Of a stretch of DNA of 64,000 nucleotides, positions 1 to 8,533 are shown piece after piece. The stretch's first letter is position 1. Each line of letters opens with the position of its first letter. This DNA comes from Anaerocolumna sp. AGMB13020 (GTDB taxonomy: Bacteria > Bacillota > Clostridia > Lachnospirales > Lachnospiraceae), in NCBI RefSeq assembly GCF_033100115.1, contig NZ_CP136910.1, positions 3,909,001-3,973,000 of the forward strand. The letters are read 5' to 3'. The notes beneath the pieces were generated by a model, which saw only the letters and a program-made list of their open reading frames with translations, was not told where the DNA came from and ran no database searches. A program made the translations under genes and the position numbers.

Positions 1-1
1 G

Positions 2-1339
2 CTTTTTTTTCTAACCAAGGGTTTCAAAGGGGTAAGCTTTATAGAAAGCTTAATGGAAATATGTCCTGAGCTGAAAGAAGCTCTACCCGGTAAGCTGTTC
101 AGTGAGAATCTGCCCTGCCTTAAGACAGTGGTAGTGCTGGATGATACGGTGCTGCCGGGTACATATCTGCTGTCCGAAATGCTTGAGTTTGGCAAGGGAA
201 TAGAGGATGATTTATTGCTGAAAGCGCAGAGCAAGGTAAAGACCCATGACCCCCTTAATATATTTTATACCTCTGGAACCACAGGTAATTCCAAGGGTGT
301 GGTACTCAGCCACTTTGTAACCGTTAATAATGCCATAGTCTCCGGGGAGAGGATGGAATATGATGAGGATGACAGGGTTTTGCTCAGCCTGCCCTTGTTT
401 CATGTAATTGGTTTTGTGTTAAGTACACTTGCAGGTTTCTTTTATGGCGCGTCCATTGTTATGCTGGAACGGTTTGAAACCAAAAAGGTGTTAAGTGTAA
501 TATCGGAGCATAGCTGTACGGTCTTCAACGGAGTCCCCTCCATGTTCCAGTTCCTGCTAAACAATGACTTAAGCCAGTATGATCTCACAAGTCTTTCAAA
601 GGGCTTTATTGCAGGTGCCTGCTGTAGCAGGGAGCTGATGCTGAAGATCATTGAGGAACTTGGAATTGATACCATCGCCAATCTCTATGGTCAGACAGAA
701 GCTATTGGGATTACACAGATGGCAGCAGAAGATGATTTGGAGAACAGACTTCAAACCATTGGAAAGCCCCTGCCAGGTGTGAATATTAGAATAGCTGATA
801 TTACAACCGGAAAAGATGTTAAACCGGGGGAACAGGGAGAGCTACTGGTAAAATCAATGTATATCATGAATGGTTATTTTCATAATCCGGAAGTTACCGA
901 TAAAACCATTGATAAAGGAGGCTGGCTGCATACAGGAGATCTTGTGAGTAGGAACCCGGAAGGTTACATCACCATTGAAGGACGCATCAAGGACATTATT
1001 ATCCGGGGAGGTGAGAATATTTCTCCGGCTGAGATCGAAGGTGTCTTAAAGCGTTCTCCGAAGATATTCGATGCAGCAGTGGTATCTGTTCCGGATAAAC
1101 TGCTGGGAGAAGAAATCTGTGCCTTTATCGTTACTGCAGACGGGTGCACTATGGAGCCTGAGGAAGTAAAGGCCTTTGCTGCACAGAATATGGCTAAGTT
1201 TAAGGTGCCCAAATATGTAAAGTTCATTGCGGCACTGCCAGCCACCTCCAGCGGAAAGGTGAAAAAAGCAGTTTTAAGAGAGCAGATAAAAAAGGAATTT
1301 GAGGAAATCTATCAGGAGGCAGCAGTTGCCAGAGTATAG
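2..1339 (+). CDS. AMP-dependent acyl-CoA synthetase (5' end outside window)
   Basis: The protein is an ANL-superfamily adenylating enzyme. It should activate a carboxylic acid, probably a fatty acid, to an acyl-adenylate and then to acyl-CoA in the cytoplasm. The frame is open to the window edge, so the usual first 80-100 residues of a roughly 520-residue family member lie outside; the ATG at 53 is internal. Visible motifs in order are the P-loop YTSGTTGNSKG (about 263-300), YGQTEA (about 688), GWLHTGDL (about 919), the hinge and A8 segment KDIIIRGGENISPAEIE (about 990) and the C-terminal SSGKVKK with the catalytic lysine (about 1250). The gene ends before a good terminator, so it closes its transcription unit. 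The substrate cannot be read from the sequence. Confidence 0.9.
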   Translation, partial: LFFLTKGFKGVSFIESLMEICPELKEALPGKLFSENLPCLKTVVVLDDTVLPGTYLLSEMLEFGKGIEDDLLLKAQSKVKTHDPLNIFYTSGTTGNSKGVVLSHFVTVNNAIVSGERMEYDEDDRVLLSLPLFHVIGFVLSTLAGFFYGASIVMLERFETKKVLSVISEHSCTVFNGVPSMFQFLLNNDLSQYDLTSLSKGFIAGACCSRELMLKIIEELGIDTIANLYGQTEAIGITQMAAEDDLENRLQTIGKPLPGVNIRIADITTGKDVKPGEQGELLVKSMYIMNGYFHNPEVTDKTIDKGGWLHTGDLVSRNPEGYITIEGRIKDIIIRGGENISPAEIEGVLKRSPKIFDAAVVSVPDKLLGEEICAFIVTADGCTMEPEEVKAFAAQNMAKFKVPKYVKFIAALPATSSGKVKKAVLREQIKKEFEEIYQEAAVARV

Positions 1340-1376
1340 TATAAGGTAGCCATCACCTTATTAGAATTGTTTCAAA

Positions 1377-1427
1377 AAAAAGCTTGTTGATGAATGTTAA
1401 TTCCATTTCATTAGCAAGCTTTTATTT
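1377..1427 (+). terminator. Intrinsic terminator after acyl-CoA synthetase
   Basis: The arms AAAAGCTTGTTGATGAA and TTCATTAGCAAGCTTTT pair over about 17 bp with G-U pairs, and the run TTTTATTT follows. It separates the ligase gene from the amino-acid transporter operon. Confidence 0.8.
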
Positions 1428-1475
1428 GGTTATACGCTGCCTTGATTGTGGAATAAAAATTGTATGATAAAACCA

Positions 1476-1504
1476 TTGACAAATAGAAAAGGATAAATTA
1501 AAAT
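1476..1504 (+). promoter_or_regulatory. Sigma-A promoter of amino-acid ABC operon
   Basis: TTGACA (1476-1481) is followed by 17 bases and TAAAAT (1499-1504). Transcription would start near 1511, giving a leader of about 180 nt before the first permease. An AT-rich palindrome (TCATATTAA/TTAATATGA, 1529-1547) lies just downstream and could be an operator. Confidence 0.7.
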
Positions 1505-1590
1505 AGTCCCATTATGAAATCATATAATTCATATTAAATTAATATGATATGAAAGATGGTTATTTGCAAGGATGCAAAAAGCTTTAACAG

Positions 1591-1617
1591 GCAGATGCAT
1601 AGCGTCTGCTTATTTTT
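1591..1617 (+). terminator. Terminator-like hairpin in the operon leader
   Basis: GCAGATGC and GCGTCTGC form an 8-bp stem with a 3-nt loop, followed by TTATTTTT. It lies between the promoter at 1476-1504 and the first permease, where it could attenuate transcription. A second small hairpin (TTTGCA/TGCAAA, 1563-1578) precedes it. No known riboswitch class was recognised. Confidence 0.5.
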
Positions 1618-1692
1618 GTGCCAGCCAGGCCTTTTGTTCTGGTGTAGCCGGCAGGTACAGATTAACTGGTGGGGAAGAGAGAGGTCGAAACG

Positions 1693-2352
1693 ATGAACAT
1701 GGATGTACTGAGGGAATATGCTCCCCTGTATCTGGAGGCAGCAGGGCTTACGGTAAGAATCGCACTAATAGGTATTGCCGGAGCTATTGCAGTAGGTTTC
1801 CTTTGCAGTCTTATCAGGTATTTTAAAGTACCGGTTTTAAGCAGGATTGCCGGAGTTTACATAGAATTGTCCAGAAATACCCCTTTATTGATTCAGTTAT
1901 TTTTCCTCTATTTCGGACTTCCTAAGATTGGTATTCTTTTAAGCTCAAAAGCCTGTGCCATAACCGGTCTAATCTTCCTTGGAGGAAGTTACATGGCGGA
2001 AGCTTTTCGAAGTGGTCTTGAGGCGGTTCCCAGTATTCAGATGGAGTCAGCTTTAAGCCTTGGACTTACCAAAAGACAGGTAATTGGTTATGTGCTGTTA
2101 CCCCAGGCTGTCTCGGTATCTGTTCCTGCTTTTGCAGCAAATGTAATATTTCTGATAAAAGAAACCTCAGTATTCAGTGCAGTGGCGCTGGCTGATTTGA
2201 TGTATACAGCCAAGGTATTAATCGGAATGTCCTATAATACGGATGAAGCTCTGCTTATGCTGGTGCTGTCATATTTGGGGATATTGCTTCCTATTTCCGT
2301 TATTTTTTCACTGATAGAAAGGAAATTAAGATATGCAGGATTTGGGAATTAA
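1693..2352 (+). CDS. Amino-acid ABC transporter permease 1
   Basis: This is an inner-membrane permease of the polar amino-acid (His/Glu/Gln/Arg) ABC family. It forms a channel with the next permease. It is about 219 residues long and has several hydrophobic segments. The family signature IELSRNTPLLIQLFFLYFG lies near residue 50-70, and the EAA loop, which contacts the ATPase, appears around ALSLGLTKRQVIGYVLLPQA. I chose the ATG at 1693 because GAGAGG sits 8 nt upstream; an in-frame GTG at 1669 has no better site. It overlaps the next gene by 20 bp, as expected for translational coupling. The transported amino acid is not evident. Confidence 0.88.
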   Translation: MNMDVLREYAPLYLEAAGLTVRIALIGIAGAIAVGFLCSLIRYFKVPVLSRIAGVYIELSRNTPLLIQLFFLYFGLPKIGILLSSKACAITGLIFLGGSYMAEAFRSGLEAVPSIQMESALSLGLTKRQVIGYVLLPQAVSVSVPAFAANVIFLIKETSVFSAVALADLMYTAKVLIGMSYNTDEALLMLVLSYLGILLPISVIFSLIERKLRYAGFGN

Positions 2353-3013
2353 GGTCCTTTTTGAAGGAAGAAATTTCATAAGGTTACTGGAAGGTTTATG
2401 GATAACCGTAGAGATATCCTTTGTGTCAGTAATTATTTCCATGGTGCTTGGGGTTTTATTAGGAATGATAATGACGGTCAGGAATCCGGTAATAAAAGTT
2501 ATAACAAGATTATATCTGGAGTTTGTCCGCATAATGCCCCAGCTGGTGTTGCTGTTCCTGGTATATTTTGGCATTACCAGAGCCTTTCAGGTGAATCTTT
2601 CCGGCGAAGTGTCTGCGGTTATTGTATTTTCCTTATGGGGTACGGCTGAAATGGGAGATCTGGTAAGAGGCGCGCTTATCTCTATACCAAAGCACCAGTA
2701 TGAAAGCGGCAAAGCGCTGGGCCTTACAGGAGGTCAGATTTACCGTTATATTGTAATTCCTCAGACGATCAGAAGACTGGTGCCTCTGGCCATTAATCTT
2801 ACGACCAGAATGATAAAGACCACATCACTTATCGCATTGATTGGAGTGGTTGAGATTGTAAAGGTAGGGCAACAGATTATTGAAGCTTCACGCTTATCCG
2901 TACCGTCAGCAGCGTTATGGATATACGGTGTAATCTTCTTTCTGTATTTCCTTATCTGTTACCCGATTTCACTTGTGGCTGCAAGGCTTGAGAAGGCATG
3001 GAAGACAGTATAG
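2333..3013 (+). CDS. Amino-acid ABC transporter permease 2
   Basis: This is the second membrane subunit of the polar amino-acid importer, about 226 residues, of the same HisM/GlnP-like family. It carries YLEFVRIMPQLVLLFLVYFG, the equivalent of the conserved ELxRxxPxLVQLF segment, and an EAA loop at ESGKALGLTGGQIYRYIVIPQT. Hydrophobic stretches are spread along its length, the last near the C terminus (IYGVIFFLYFLICYPISL). Its start lies inside the preceding gene, and the ATPase gene begins 58 bp downstream. The two permeases differ clearly in sequence, so a heterodimeric channel is likely. Confidence 0.88.
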   Translation: MQDLGIKVLFEGRNFIRLLEGLWITVEISFVSVIISMVLGVLLGMIMTVRNPVIKVITRLYLEFVRIMPQLVLLFLVYFGITRAFQVNLSGEVSAVIVFSLWGTAEMGDLVRGALISIPKHQYESGKALGLTGGQIYRYIVIPQTIRRLVPLAINLTTRMIKTTSLIALIGVVEIVKVGQQIIEASRLSVPSAALWIYGVIFFLYFLICYPISLVAARLEKAWKTV

Positions 3014-3071
3014 AGAAGATAAGATAAAGCAAAAGACCGCAGATAATTAAGGTAAAAGAGGGGAGTCAGCA

Positions 3072-3842
3072 ATGAGTCAAAAGGAAGAGATTCTTACAAT
3101 AAAAAATCTAAAGAAAAGCTATGACAGCCTGGAAGTCTTAAAGAATATATCCCTTACCGTAAAAAAAGGGGAAGTAGTGGTTATCGTTGGGCCCTCCGGC
3201 TGTGGTAAGAGTACGCTGCTTCGTTGTATCAACGGACTTGAGGACATCCAGGCCGGCGAGATATCATTAGGGGCGGAAGTCATCAGCGGGAGAAAGAAGG
3301 ATATGCATCTGGTACGCCAGAAGGTAGGCATGGTATTCCAAAGTTATGAGTTATTCCCTCATATGAATATCCTTGATAATATTGCTCTGGGACCTGTAAA
3401 AGCACAGCACAGAGAGAAGAAAGAAGTTGAGGCAGAAGCAGACAGACTCTTGGAACGAGTTGGACTCTCCGATAAGAGAAAGGCATACCCAAGGCAGCTG
3501 TCCGGCGGTCAGAAGCAGCGGGTAGCTATTGTCAGAGCCCTTTGTATGCACCCTGAGGTAATGCTTTTTGATGAAGTAACAGCAGCTCTTGATCCGGAAA
3601 TGGTAAGAGAGGTACTGGATGTAATGTTAGAGCTTGCAAGAGAGGGAAGCACCATGGTTATCGTAACCCATGAGATGCAGTTTGCCCGTGCCATTGCAGA
3701 CAGAATCATATTTCTCGATAAAGGAGAGATAGTAGAAGAGAGCAGTCCGGAAGAGTTTTTTACGAATCCCAAGACAGAAAGAGCCGGAAAGTTCCTCAAT
3801 GTTTTTGAATTTGACGCTGTAAAAGGTGTTGAAGATAAATAA
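3072..3842 (+). CDS. Amino-acid ABC transporter ATP-binding protein
   Basis: This cytoplasmic ATPase drives the importer made by its neighbours. It has about 256 residues, typical of GlnQ/HisP proteins. It shows Walker [10 protein letters not shown] (near residue 38-46), a Q-loop in [14 protein letters not shown], the signature [15 protein letters not shown], Walker [15 protein letters not shown] and the H-loop [10 protein letters not shown] ribosome binding site (GAGGGGAG) precedes the ATG. It lies between the permeases and the binding protein in one orientation. A 190-bp spacer follows, holding small hairpins, before the lipoprotein gene. Confidence 0.9.
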   Translation: MSQKEEILTIKNLKKSYDSLEVLKNISLTVKKGEVVVIVGPSGCGKSTLLRCINGLEDIQAGEISLGAEVISGRKKDMHLVRQKVGMVFQSYELFPHMNILDNIALGPVKAQHREKKEVEAEADRLLERVGLSDKRKAYPRQLSGGQKQRVAIVRALCMHPEVMLFDEVTAALDPEMVREVLDVMLELAREGSTMVIVTHEMQFARAIADRIIFLDKGEIVEESSPEEFFTNPKTERAGKFLNVFEFDAVKGVEDK

Positions 3843-4034
3843 GGAATCAAATTTGGTTTGATTACCAGGGGGTTACACCCTGGGAGAGCTGATAGAGAAG
3901 ATTGGAGCAATCCTATTCAAAATTAGACTTCCCAAAAGAGGAGAAAAGCTGAAGAAAAAAGAAGGAAAGGGCCACGAACTACTTCAGTTTAAAATGTGGC
4001 AATACCGCAGTAAATGCGGTATGAGGGTATTGGT

Positions 4035-4907
4035 ATGAAAAATATCAAGAAATTAGCAGCATTACTATTACTATTTACATTAATAACATCAGCCCTTGCA
4101 GGCTGCCAGAGTAAATCTGACAAGGAAGGAACTGATTCAGCAACCACAACTGGAACAGCAAGAACCCTTGAGGAAATCAAAGAAAGCGGAAAGGTCATAA
4201 TCGGTGTATTCAGTGACAAGAAGCCTTTTGGTTATGTAGATGCAGACGGAGAATACCAGGGTTATGATGTTTATTTTGGTAACCGTATTGCGCAGGATCT
4301 TGGCGTAAAAGTTGAATATGTATCAGTGGAAGCGGCAAGCCGTGTAGAATATCTGGTAACTGCAAAAGTTGACATCATCCTTGCTAACTTTACTGTTACA
4401 CCTGACCGTGCTGAAAAAGTAGATTTCGCACTGCCTTACATGAAAGTAGCTCTTGGTGTAGTATCACCTGACAGCGCACTTATTACTTCCCCTGAGCAGT
4501 TAAACGGAAAAACTTTAATTGTAAATAAGGGAACAACGGCTGAAACCTATTTCACAGAGAATTATCCTGATGTAAAATTATTGAAATTCGATCAATACAG
4601 TGAAGCCTATGGTGCATTATTAGATGGCAGAGGTGATGCCTTTACCACAGATAATACAGAAGTACTTGCATGGGCTCTTGAGAACAAAGGTTACACCGTA
4701 GGTATAGAATCTCTTGGTAATCTGGATACGATTGCACCTGCCGTACAAAAAGGCAACACAGAGCTTTTAAACTGGTTAAATGAAGAAATCAAAACCCTTG
4801 GAACAGAGAATTTCTTTCACAAGGCTTATGACGAAACTTTAGCGCCGGTTTATGGTGACGCAGCAGATCCTGACAGTCTTGTTGTTGAAGGCGGAGTAAT
4901 CGAATAA
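4035..4907 (+). CDS. Amino-acid-binding lipoprotein (SBP family 3)
   Basis: This is an extracellular substrate-binding lipoprotein that should deliver a polar amino acid to the adjacent permease. The signal peptide MKNIKKLAALLLLFTLITSA ends in a lipobox LAGC, so Cys would be lipidated. The mature part opens with the family-3 pattern GKVIIGVFSDKKPFGYVDADG and later shows DIILANFTVTPDRAEKVDFALPY. I chose ATG 4035 rather than 4014 because it starts the signal peptide and follows GAGGG. A perfect 8-bp hairpin (ATACCGCA/TGCGGTAT, 4002-4022) sits directly upstream and may stabilise the message for this usually abundant subunit. Specificity is unknown. Confidence 0.9.
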   Translation: MKNIKKLAALLLLFTLITSALAGCQSKSDKEGTDSATTTGTARTLEEIKESGKVIIGVFSDKKPFGYVDADGEYQGYDVYFGNRIAQDLGVKVEYVSVEAASRVEYLVTAKVDIILANFTVTPDRAEKVDFALPYMKVALGVVSPDSALITSPEQLNGKTLIVNKGTTAETYFTENYPDVKLLKFDQYSEAYGALLDGRGDAFTTDNTEVLAWALENKGYTVGIESLGNLDTIAPAVQKGNTELLNWLNEEIKTLGTENFFHKAYDETLAPVYGDAADPDSLVVEGGVIE

Positions 4908-4985
4908 GCAACCTTTGTATGAGAAAATTATTCGTATTGAAGGTGCTTGGTAGAATGAAGGATATACTAATATGATTTTTTATTA

Positions 4986-5026
4986 CTGCCGCAAGCTGGT
5001 TTACGATCAGCTTGCGGCAGTTTTTA
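4986..5026 (+). terminator. Intrinsic terminator of the amino-acid ABC operon
   Basis: CTGCCGCAAGCTG and CAGCTTGCGGCAG form a perfect 13-bp stem with a 9-nt loop, followed by TTTTTAAT. Confidence 0.93.
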
Positions 5027-5149
5027 ATACGGTATCCGTTCCTGAACCCAGAAACTTAAGATAGCAACCAATGAAATAAACTGGACAAGTATTTAGAAGA
5101 ACCTTAAAATAGGAACAGAAGAATTAAAAATAATACAGGGAGGTTTCTG

Positions 5150-6010
5150 ATGAAGATATTGGTATTAGGCGGAACCAGGTTTTTTGGTATTCACCTGGTG
5201 AAGGATTTACTTGAAAAAGGACATGAGGTTACCATTGCCACAAGAGGAAAAATGCCGGATCCTTTCGGTGAAAGGGTAAACAGACTGAAAGTAGACCGGA
5301 CAGATAAAAGAGCAATGAAGGATACCTTTAATGGAAAAGTGTACGATATGGTCTATGATGATATAGCTTATAGCTCCAATGATGTGAAATGTGCACTGGA
5401 GAATATCCGCTGCAGCCGTTATATCCTGGTGTCTACCATATCTGTTTATGACAGCTTTCATAAGGATATCAAAGAAGAGGAATTTGACCCTTATAAGGGA
5501 GAAATCATATGGTGTAACAGAGAAGACTTCACTTATAATATTATAAAGCAGCAGGCAGAGAAAGCGCTGTTTCAGGAGTATAAAGACCAGCCCTCCATAG
5601 CAGTACGCTTACCTCTGGTAATTGGGAAAGATGATTATACCGAGAGGCTCTTATTCTATGTGGAGCATGTGAAGAAGGATATCCCAATGTATATTGATAA
5701 CCTGGAGGAGGAGCTGGTATTCATACATTCTATTGAGGCAGGGAAGTTTCTGTCTTTTCTCAGCGAAACGAATTATACAGGAATTCTTAATGCCAGCAGT
5801 CAGGGAACGCTTACTTTAAAAGAAATCATTACTTATGTGGAAGAAAAGACTGGTAAAACTGCACACCTTTCAAAAGAAGGTGAAGCAGCACCTTATAACG
5901 GTGCTGGAAATTACAGTATTCTTACTGAGCGGGCAGAAAAGCTTGGGTATTCTTTTACGAAGCTTAGAGATTTTGTATTTGATATTTTGGATTATTACAT
6001 TGCATTGTAA
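5150..6010 (+). CDS. NAD-dependent epimerase/dehydratase family protein
   Basis: This is a Rossmann-fold protein of the extended short-chain dehydrogenase group, about 286 residues and probably cytoplasmic. The N terminus MKILVLGGTRFFGIHLV contains the GGTRFFG nucleotide-binding loop typical of the epimerase subgroup that includes plant CSP41-like proteins. The catalytic YxxxK motif is not clear: the stretch around YNIIKQQAEKAL is the nearest candidate. GGAGG precedes the ATG at 5150. It stands alone between a terminator and the nrd operon, so context does not suggest a substrate. The family assignment is firm; the function is not. Confidence 0.75.
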   Translation: MKILVLGGTRFFGIHLVKDLLEKGHEVTIATRGKMPDPFGERVNRLKVDRTDKRAMKDTFNGKVYDMVYDDIAYSSNDVKCALENIRCSRYILVSTISVYDSFHKDIKEEEFDPYKGEIIWCNREDFTYNIIKQQAEKALFQEYKDQPSIAVRLPLVIGKDDYTERLLFYVEHVKKDIPMYIDNLEEELVFIHSIEAGKFLSFLSETNYTGILNASSQGTLTLKEIITYVEEKTGKTAHLSKEGEAAPYNGAGNYSILTERAEKLGYSFTKLRDFVFDILDYYIAL

Positions 6011-6057
6011 AATTTCAGATAGGGCAAAATGCCAGTAGCCAAATTAAAAAAAGTGGT

Positions 6058-6106
6058 ATACAATAGATGTAGTTATGATAATTATTACTATTACTATATA
6101 TTGTAT
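6058..6106 (+). promoter_or_regulatory. Two NrdR-box-like sites upstream of nrdAB
   Basis: Box 2 (TTACTATATATTGTAT, 6091-6106) matches the NrdR consensus ACACWATATATWGTGT, read in the palindromic sense, at about 13 of 16 positions. Box 1 (ATACAATAGATGTAGT, 6058-6073) matches more weakly, at about 11 of 16. They lie 33 bp apart, close to three helical turns, as is usual for paired NrdR sites. NrdR represses ribonucleotide reductase genes when dATP is high. Confidence 0.55.
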
Positions 6107-6135
6107 AAATTTATTTCTTTAGGAGGTTAGTGCCC

Positions 6136-8427
6136 ATGGATATCATGATAAAAAAACGTAACGGAAATCTGGAGCCGTTATATGTAGAAAAGACCAAGAA
6201 GATGGTAGCTTATGCCTGCCAGGATCTTGCCGGCTGTGATCCGGCTGAGCTGGAGATGGACTCCAATATTCAGTTCAGAGATGGTATGAGCACAAAGGAA
6301 ATACAAAAGATCTTGATTCAGACAGCCATTGAAAAGACCATACAGACCACCAGAGATTCCTTTGGCAATGAAATCAAGAAGACGAATATAGACTGGCAGT
6401 ATGCAGCTGCGAGACTTTTGATGTCGGATCTCTATAAAGAAGCTGCTATTAACAGAGGTTATGAGCATTTCGGTTACGGAGATTTTTATGAGCTGGTAGA
6501 AAAACTGACAGCGCTAAAATACTATGGCACTTATCTTAGCGAAGAGTACAGCAAAGAAGAAATCATGGAGCTGGGTAATTACATAAAGCCTGAAAGAGAC
6601 CTTCTATTTAATTACGAAGGCATGAAACTTCTGGCTGACAGATATCTCATACAAGGTTTTGACAAAGAGGTGTACGAACTTCCGCAGGAACGTTTTATGA
6701 TAATTGCCATGCATCTGGCTATTCCAGAAAAGAAAGAGAAAGCCCGGTATGCAAAAAAATTCTATGATATCCTGAGTGAACTTAAGATGACTGTTGCAAC
6801 ACCTACCCTTGCCGCAGCAGGAACACCTTTTCACCAACTGAGCAGCTGCTTCATCTCTGTGGTAGGGGATAATTTATGGTCCATCTATGATGTAAATTCA
6901 AAGTTTGCCAGTGTTTCCAAGCACGGCGGGGCACTTGGAATATATATGGGGAAGGTCAGAGCCCTGAACAGTGAAATCAGGGGATATAAGAATACCTCCG
7001 GCGGAGTGGTTCCCTGGATAAGGCTATATAATGATACTGCAGTTGCAGTAGACCAATTAGGCAGAAGAAAAGGAGGAGCTTCTGTTACCCTTGATATCTG
7101 GCATCAGGACCTGTATGAATTCCTGGATCTTAAGACCAATAACGGCGATGACAGAAGAAAAGCCCATGATGTATTTCCGGCTTTAAGTATACCGGATCTG
7201 TTCATGAAGAGATTAGAAGAAAGAGGGGAATGGTCTTTATTTGATCCCTATGAAGTTCATAAGATAATGGGCTTTTATTTGGAGGACTGCTATGATGAAG
7301 AAGAAGGCGGAGAATTTACGAGACGTTACCTTGCCTGCGAGGAGAACAGTGCTATAAAGAGGACAACAGTATCCACTCTGGATATCATGAAGAAGGTCAT
7401 GAAATCCGCCGTAGAAACGGGAACTCCTTTTATCTTCTACAGAGATACGGTTAACAGAGCCAATCCCAACAAACATGCAGGAATGATATATGCCTCCAAT
7501 CTATGCCATGAGATAGCCCAGAACATGAGTGAATCCATGCTCTTTGAGGAAACGATTCAGGAGAACAAGGGGGAGATGGAGGTATCCGTTAAGATTAAGG
7601 CAGGTGATATGGTTACCTGTAACTTAAATTCCGTGAATTTAGGACGTGTTGACAGAGAAGATTTAAAGAATATTATTCCATTGCAGATTCGCATGTTGGA
7701 CAATGTTATCACTTTAAACCAGTCTCCGGTTTCAGAGGCCAGAATAACGAGTGACAAGTACCGTGCCATCGGCCTTGGAACCAGCGGCTATCATCACTAT
7801 CTGGTAAATCATAAAATTCATTGGGAAAGTGAAGAACATTTTGCCGAAGCTGACCTTTTATTCGAAGAAATCGCTTATCAGGCAATCAAGGCTTCCTGTG
7901 AACTGGCGAAAGAGAAAGGTGCTTATCCAGCATTTCACGGTTCCCAGTGGGAGACTGGTGAATATTTTGACAGCAGAGGTTATAACAGTGAGAGATGGCT
8001 TGTATTAAAGGAAGAGGTTAAGAAATACGGACTTCGTAACGGATATCTGACTGCTGTTGCTCCAACTGGCAGTACATCGAATATAGCTGGCACGACAGCT
8101 GGCATTGATCCTATCTTCCGCAAATTCTTTATTGAAGAGAAAAAAGGAAGCTTTACCCCAAAGGCAGCACCAGACCTGACAGAGGAGAATTTCTGGTTCT
8201 ATAAGGAAGCTCATCATATAAATCAGCTCTACAGCATCAAAGCCTGCGGAATAAGACAACGGCATATTGACCAGTCCCAGTCCTTTAACCTTTATATTAC
8301 ACCAGAGGTTAAAGCAAAAGATATCTTAAACCTCTATGTGGAAGCCTGGAAGAATGGGGTCAAAACCATATACTATATTCGTAACCAGTCTCTTGAGATG
8401 GATGAATGCACAAGCTGCTCCAGCTAA
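6136..8427 (+). CDS. nrdA: Ribonucleoside-diphosphate reductase, alpha subunit
   Basis: This is the large catalytic subunit of class I ribonucleotide reductase, which reduces NDPs to dNDPs with electrons relayed from thioredoxin or glutaredoxin. It has about 763 residues. An N-terminal ATP-cone (IKKRNGNLEPLYVEKTKKMV onward, to about residue 95) gives dATP control. The active site shows LSSCFIS and SNLCHEI, with the N-C-E triad, plus the redox pair in the C-terminal tail ECTSCSS. I chose ATG 6136, 9 nt after a perfect AGGAGG; the GTG at 6130 is too close to it. The beta subunit gene follows after 106 bp. NrdR-like boxes lie upstream. Confidence 0.93.
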   Translation: MDIMIKKRNGNLEPLYVEKTKKMVAYACQDLAGCDPAELEMDSNIQFRDGMSTKEIQKILIQTAIEKTIQTTRDSFGNEIKKTNIDWQYAAARLLMSDLYKEAAINRGYEHFGYGDFYELVEKLTALKYYGTYLSEEYSKEEIMELGNYIKPERDLLFNYEGMKLLADRYLIQGFDKEVYELPQERFMIIAMHLAIPEKKEKARYAKKFYDILSELKMTVATPTLAAAGTPFHQLSSCFISVVGDNLWSIYDVNSKFASVSKHGGALGIYMGKVRALNSEIRGYKNTSGGVVPWIRLYNDTAVAVDQLGRRKGGASVTLDIWHQDLYEFLDLKTNNGDDRRKAHDVFPALSIPDLFMKRLEERGEWSLFDPYEVHKIMGFYLEDCYDEEEGGEFTRRYLACEENSAIKRTTVSTLDIMKKVMKSAVETGTPFIFYRDTVNRANPNKHAGMIYASNLCHEIAQNMSESMLFEETIQENKGEMEVSVKIKAGDMVTCNLNSVNLGRVDREDLKNIIPLQIRMLDNVITLNQSPVSEARITSDKYRAIGLGTSGYHHYLVNHKIHWESEEHFAEADLLFEEIAYQAIKASCELAKEKGAYPAFHGSQWETGEYFDSRGYNSERWLVLKEEVKKYGLRNGYLTAVAPTGSTSNIAGTTAGIDPIFRKFFIEEKKGSFTPKAAPDLTEENFWFYKEAHHINQLYSIKACGIRQRHIDQSQSFNLYITPEVKAKDILNLYVEAWKNGVKTIYYIRNQSLEMDECTSCSS

Positions 8428-8533
8428 TACAAACATATAGCAAAGTATACAAATAATTTAGAATAAAAAGATAAACAATGTTTCTAATAGGTTTTTCAAT
8501 ATAAAAGATAGAAAATGCAGGAAGGAAATTACC

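Noticed and set aside
1572..1826. 84-codon ORF over the leader and permease start
   Set aside because: It runs in another frame over the well-supported permease and has no family resemblance.
3843..4034. T-box or riboswitch between the ATPase and the binding protein
   Set aside because: There are small hairpins (CCAGGG/CCCTGG and ATACCGCA/TGCGGTAT) but no T-box sequence, no terminator pair and no known aptamer pattern.
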